The notes under the pieces are model-generated. The model was given only the letters and a program-made list of their open reading frames with translations. It was not told the origin of the DNA and did not search any database. Made by a program: the position numbers and the translations under genes. Shown in pieces: positions 5,552 through 6,150 of a stretch of 6,150 bases of DNA; within the stretch, counting starts at the first letter, position 1, and each line of letters opens with the position of its first letter. Origin of the DNA: Candidatus Collierbacteria bacterium CG_4_9_14_3_um_filter_43_16 (GTDB lineage Bacteria; Patescibacteriota; Microgenomatia; UBA1400; MFAQ01); contig PFUC01000027.1 in assembly GCA_002789895.1 (NCBI GenBank), positions 1 to 6,150 of the forward strand. Direction: 5' to 3'.

Positions 5552-5904
5552 CATCAATTTCCCCTTTTTTGGGGATAATATACATTGCCTGTGGGGTTTT
5601 GAGAGCAGGTCTGCAGACCATCATGCTTTCAGCTCACCCACAGGCGGAAATTGGCCTCACCTGTAGAACCATACGCTTCGTAATACCCTTGGATCCGGTA
5701 CCGGACCTGTATTGGGCTTAGGAAGCACCCGGCAGGTGGGCCTCTCATCGGATATAGGAGGTAGCGGGTGTCTACATGCTCCTTTTCCGCCATGCGCGCA
5801 GCATGGGCATCACCTTCGCACGCGAAGGGGCGCTGCGGCGAAGATCTTCTCAGGACGGGTCCAAATTTTTTATCCCCATGACCACCAACTCCCGAGTCTT
5901 CGTC

Positions 5905-5956
5905 TTCGGCCGCCGAGTCCCCTATCAGTTACCTGATAAGGGACTTAGCGGCCGAA
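5905..5956 (-). other. Long GNRA-capped hairpin arm of RNA1
   Basis: Minus strand: nine Watson-Crick pairs (TTCGGCCGC / GCGGCCGAA), a U-G pair, one A-C mismatch, thirteen pairs including one U-G, and a GUAA loop of the GNRA class. GNRA loops at the tip of long arms often dock into receptors in large folded RNAs. Confidence 0.88.
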
Positions 5957-6009
5957 TTAATGTATATTTTATTTTGAAAAGAACAGGTCTCTTATCGAGA
6001 ATAGGTCAT

Positions 6010-6038
6010 AATATATCACAACTTTCACCTTTTGTCAA
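6010..6038 (-). promoter_or_regulatory. Strong sigma-70 promoter of RNA1
   Basis: Minus-strand TTGACA (6033-6038), a 17-bp spacer and TATATT (6010-6015), with TGA directly before the -10 (extended -10). Predicted transcription start is near 6002-6003. Confidence 0.9.
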
Positions 6039-6150
6039 GTGTTATAAGCCGTTCTGCCAAGTCCAACTCCAATACCCACATTCTATTTGGAAATGCACCA
6101 CTCAGTAAGATAACGGTTAGTATACAGCGCCTTTAAAAAAGGGTTTTGTC

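Larger units (their letters stand above)
5424..6003 (-). ncRNA. RNA1: large structured noncoding RNA of about 580 nt, unknown class
   Basis: Runs from a near-perfect promoter to an intrinsic terminator, with a GC-rich, heavily folded body between AT-rich flanks. Helices, plus coordinates: H1 arm 5905-5956 with GUAA tetraloop; H2 5890-5902 with 5839-5844 plus 5849-5855 (13 bp, one G-U, 4-nt bulge); H3 5832-5837/5797-5802 enclosing 5823-5828/5813-5818 (CGTG loop); H4 5772-5775 plus 5779-5782 with 5757-5764 (3-nt bulge); H5 5637-5645/5587-5595 with three nested short helices; a CCCC-A6-GGGG hairpin at 5561-5574; H6 12-bp perfect 5540-5551/5468-5479 enclosing 5515-5520/5499-5504. The G-U pairs in H1 and H2 fit the minus-strand transcript only. 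Minus-strand frames are short and lack plausible ribosome binding sites. I see no RNase P P4 (GAGGAAAGTCC), tmRNA TTCGAC/CCA ends, SRP loop, group I core or group II domain V. Exact ends are inferred. Confidence 0.75.

Noticed and set aside
5379..5624. 81-codon minus-strand ORF in the 3' part of RNA1
   Set aside because: It crosses the RNA1 terminator and the RNA2 -35 region, its composition is not protein-like and it has no Shine-Dalgarno sequence. The base pairing explains the sequence better.
5774..5790. Minus-strand SD-like AAGGAG followed by an immediate ATG-TAG start-stop
   Set aside because: Spacing is only 1 nt and the SD bases are paired in the predicted hairpin.
5755..5880. Plus-strand AGGAGG six bases before a GTG at 5768, opening about 33 codons
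   Set aside because: No promoter is apparent, the peptide is low-complexity, and the AGGAGG is the complement of the CCTCC used in an RNA1 hairpin.
5091..6003. Known RNA identities: RNase P RNA, tmRNA, SRP RNA, 6S RNA, 5S rRNA, group I or II intron
   Set aside because: I looked on both strands for the P4 GAGGAAAGTCC element, tRNA-like T-loop and CCA ends, the SRP GGAAG loop region, a 6S-type single bubbled hairpin, intron core P/Q/R/S and domain V motifs, and found none. A covariance search could still overturn this.
5712..6108. Two overlapping plus-strand ORFs (74 and 110 codons)
   Set aside because: They lie antisense to the helices of RNA1 and run through its promoter, with Cys/Arg/Ser-rich translations resembling no protein.
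6032..6140. Minus-strand open frame ending in a TGA at the RNA1 -35, as a possible end of an upstream gene
   Set aside because: It is limited to 36 codons by a stop near 6137 and has no convincing start or ribosome binding site.
6126..6150. Plus-strand hairpin CCTTT/AAAGG followed by G and TTTT as a terminator
   Set aside because: Short, A/T-rich stem cut by the window edge, with no plus-strand gene before it to terminate.

Overview
The window reads as bacterial chromosome with moderate GC content. Housekeeping genes (dTMP kinase, topoisomerase I) sit beside small proteins I cannot place. I see no IS element, phage gene, tRNA, rRNA or CRISPR array. Compact genes, short intergenic gaps, small orphan genes and a short coiled-coil protein would fit a Candidate Phyla Radiation (Patescibacteria) genome. 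That assignment is an inference and is weak, because no taxonomic marker is decisive here.

Layout, left to right. (1) Minus-strand pair: a 71-codon hypothetical gene (613-828), then tmk, which starts at 608 and runs off the left edge. (2) One plus-strand gene, 903-1286, a coiled-coil hypothetical. Its 3' end overlaps the next minus-strand gene by 9 bp. (3) Minus-strand Nramp-family transporter, 1278-2558, with non-canonical metal-site motifs. (4) Minus-strand topA (4998 to 2911), then an 88-codon orphan gene (2863 to 2597) whose last codons form part of an intrinsic terminator. (5) 4999-6150 holds no convincing protein gene but is not empty. It carries two consecutive minus-strand units, each with a near-perfect sigma-70 promoter (TTGACA, 17 bp, TATATT or TATAAT), a densely base-paired body and a GC-rich intrinsic terminator. 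They predict transcripts of about 580 nt (RNA1, ~6003 to ~5424) and about 250 nt (RNA2, ~5340 to ~5091).

The two RNAs are the most interesting content. RNA1 has a ~24-bp arm capped by a GNRA (GUAA) loop and at least five further nested hairpins. RNA2 has an 8+11 bp stacked arm, a 13-bp helix containing two G-U wobbles, and a 7-8 bp loop-to-linker complementarity that predicts a pseudoknot. Several helices contain G-U pairs that work only in the minus-strand transcript, which supports strand and function. I could not match either RNA to RNase P, tmRNA, SRP, 6S or rRNA signatures. They may be undescribed classes, or divergent known ones that need a covariance search.

Four genes (71-aa ORF, coiled-coil gene, nramp, topA) have a -10-like hexamer only 5-7 nt before the start codon and no clear Shine-Dalgarno sequence, so leaderless mRNAs are likely. 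tmk and the 88-aa gene do have Shine-Dalgarno sequences. The last ~110 bases (6039-6150), upstream of the RNA1 promoter, show nothing I can support.
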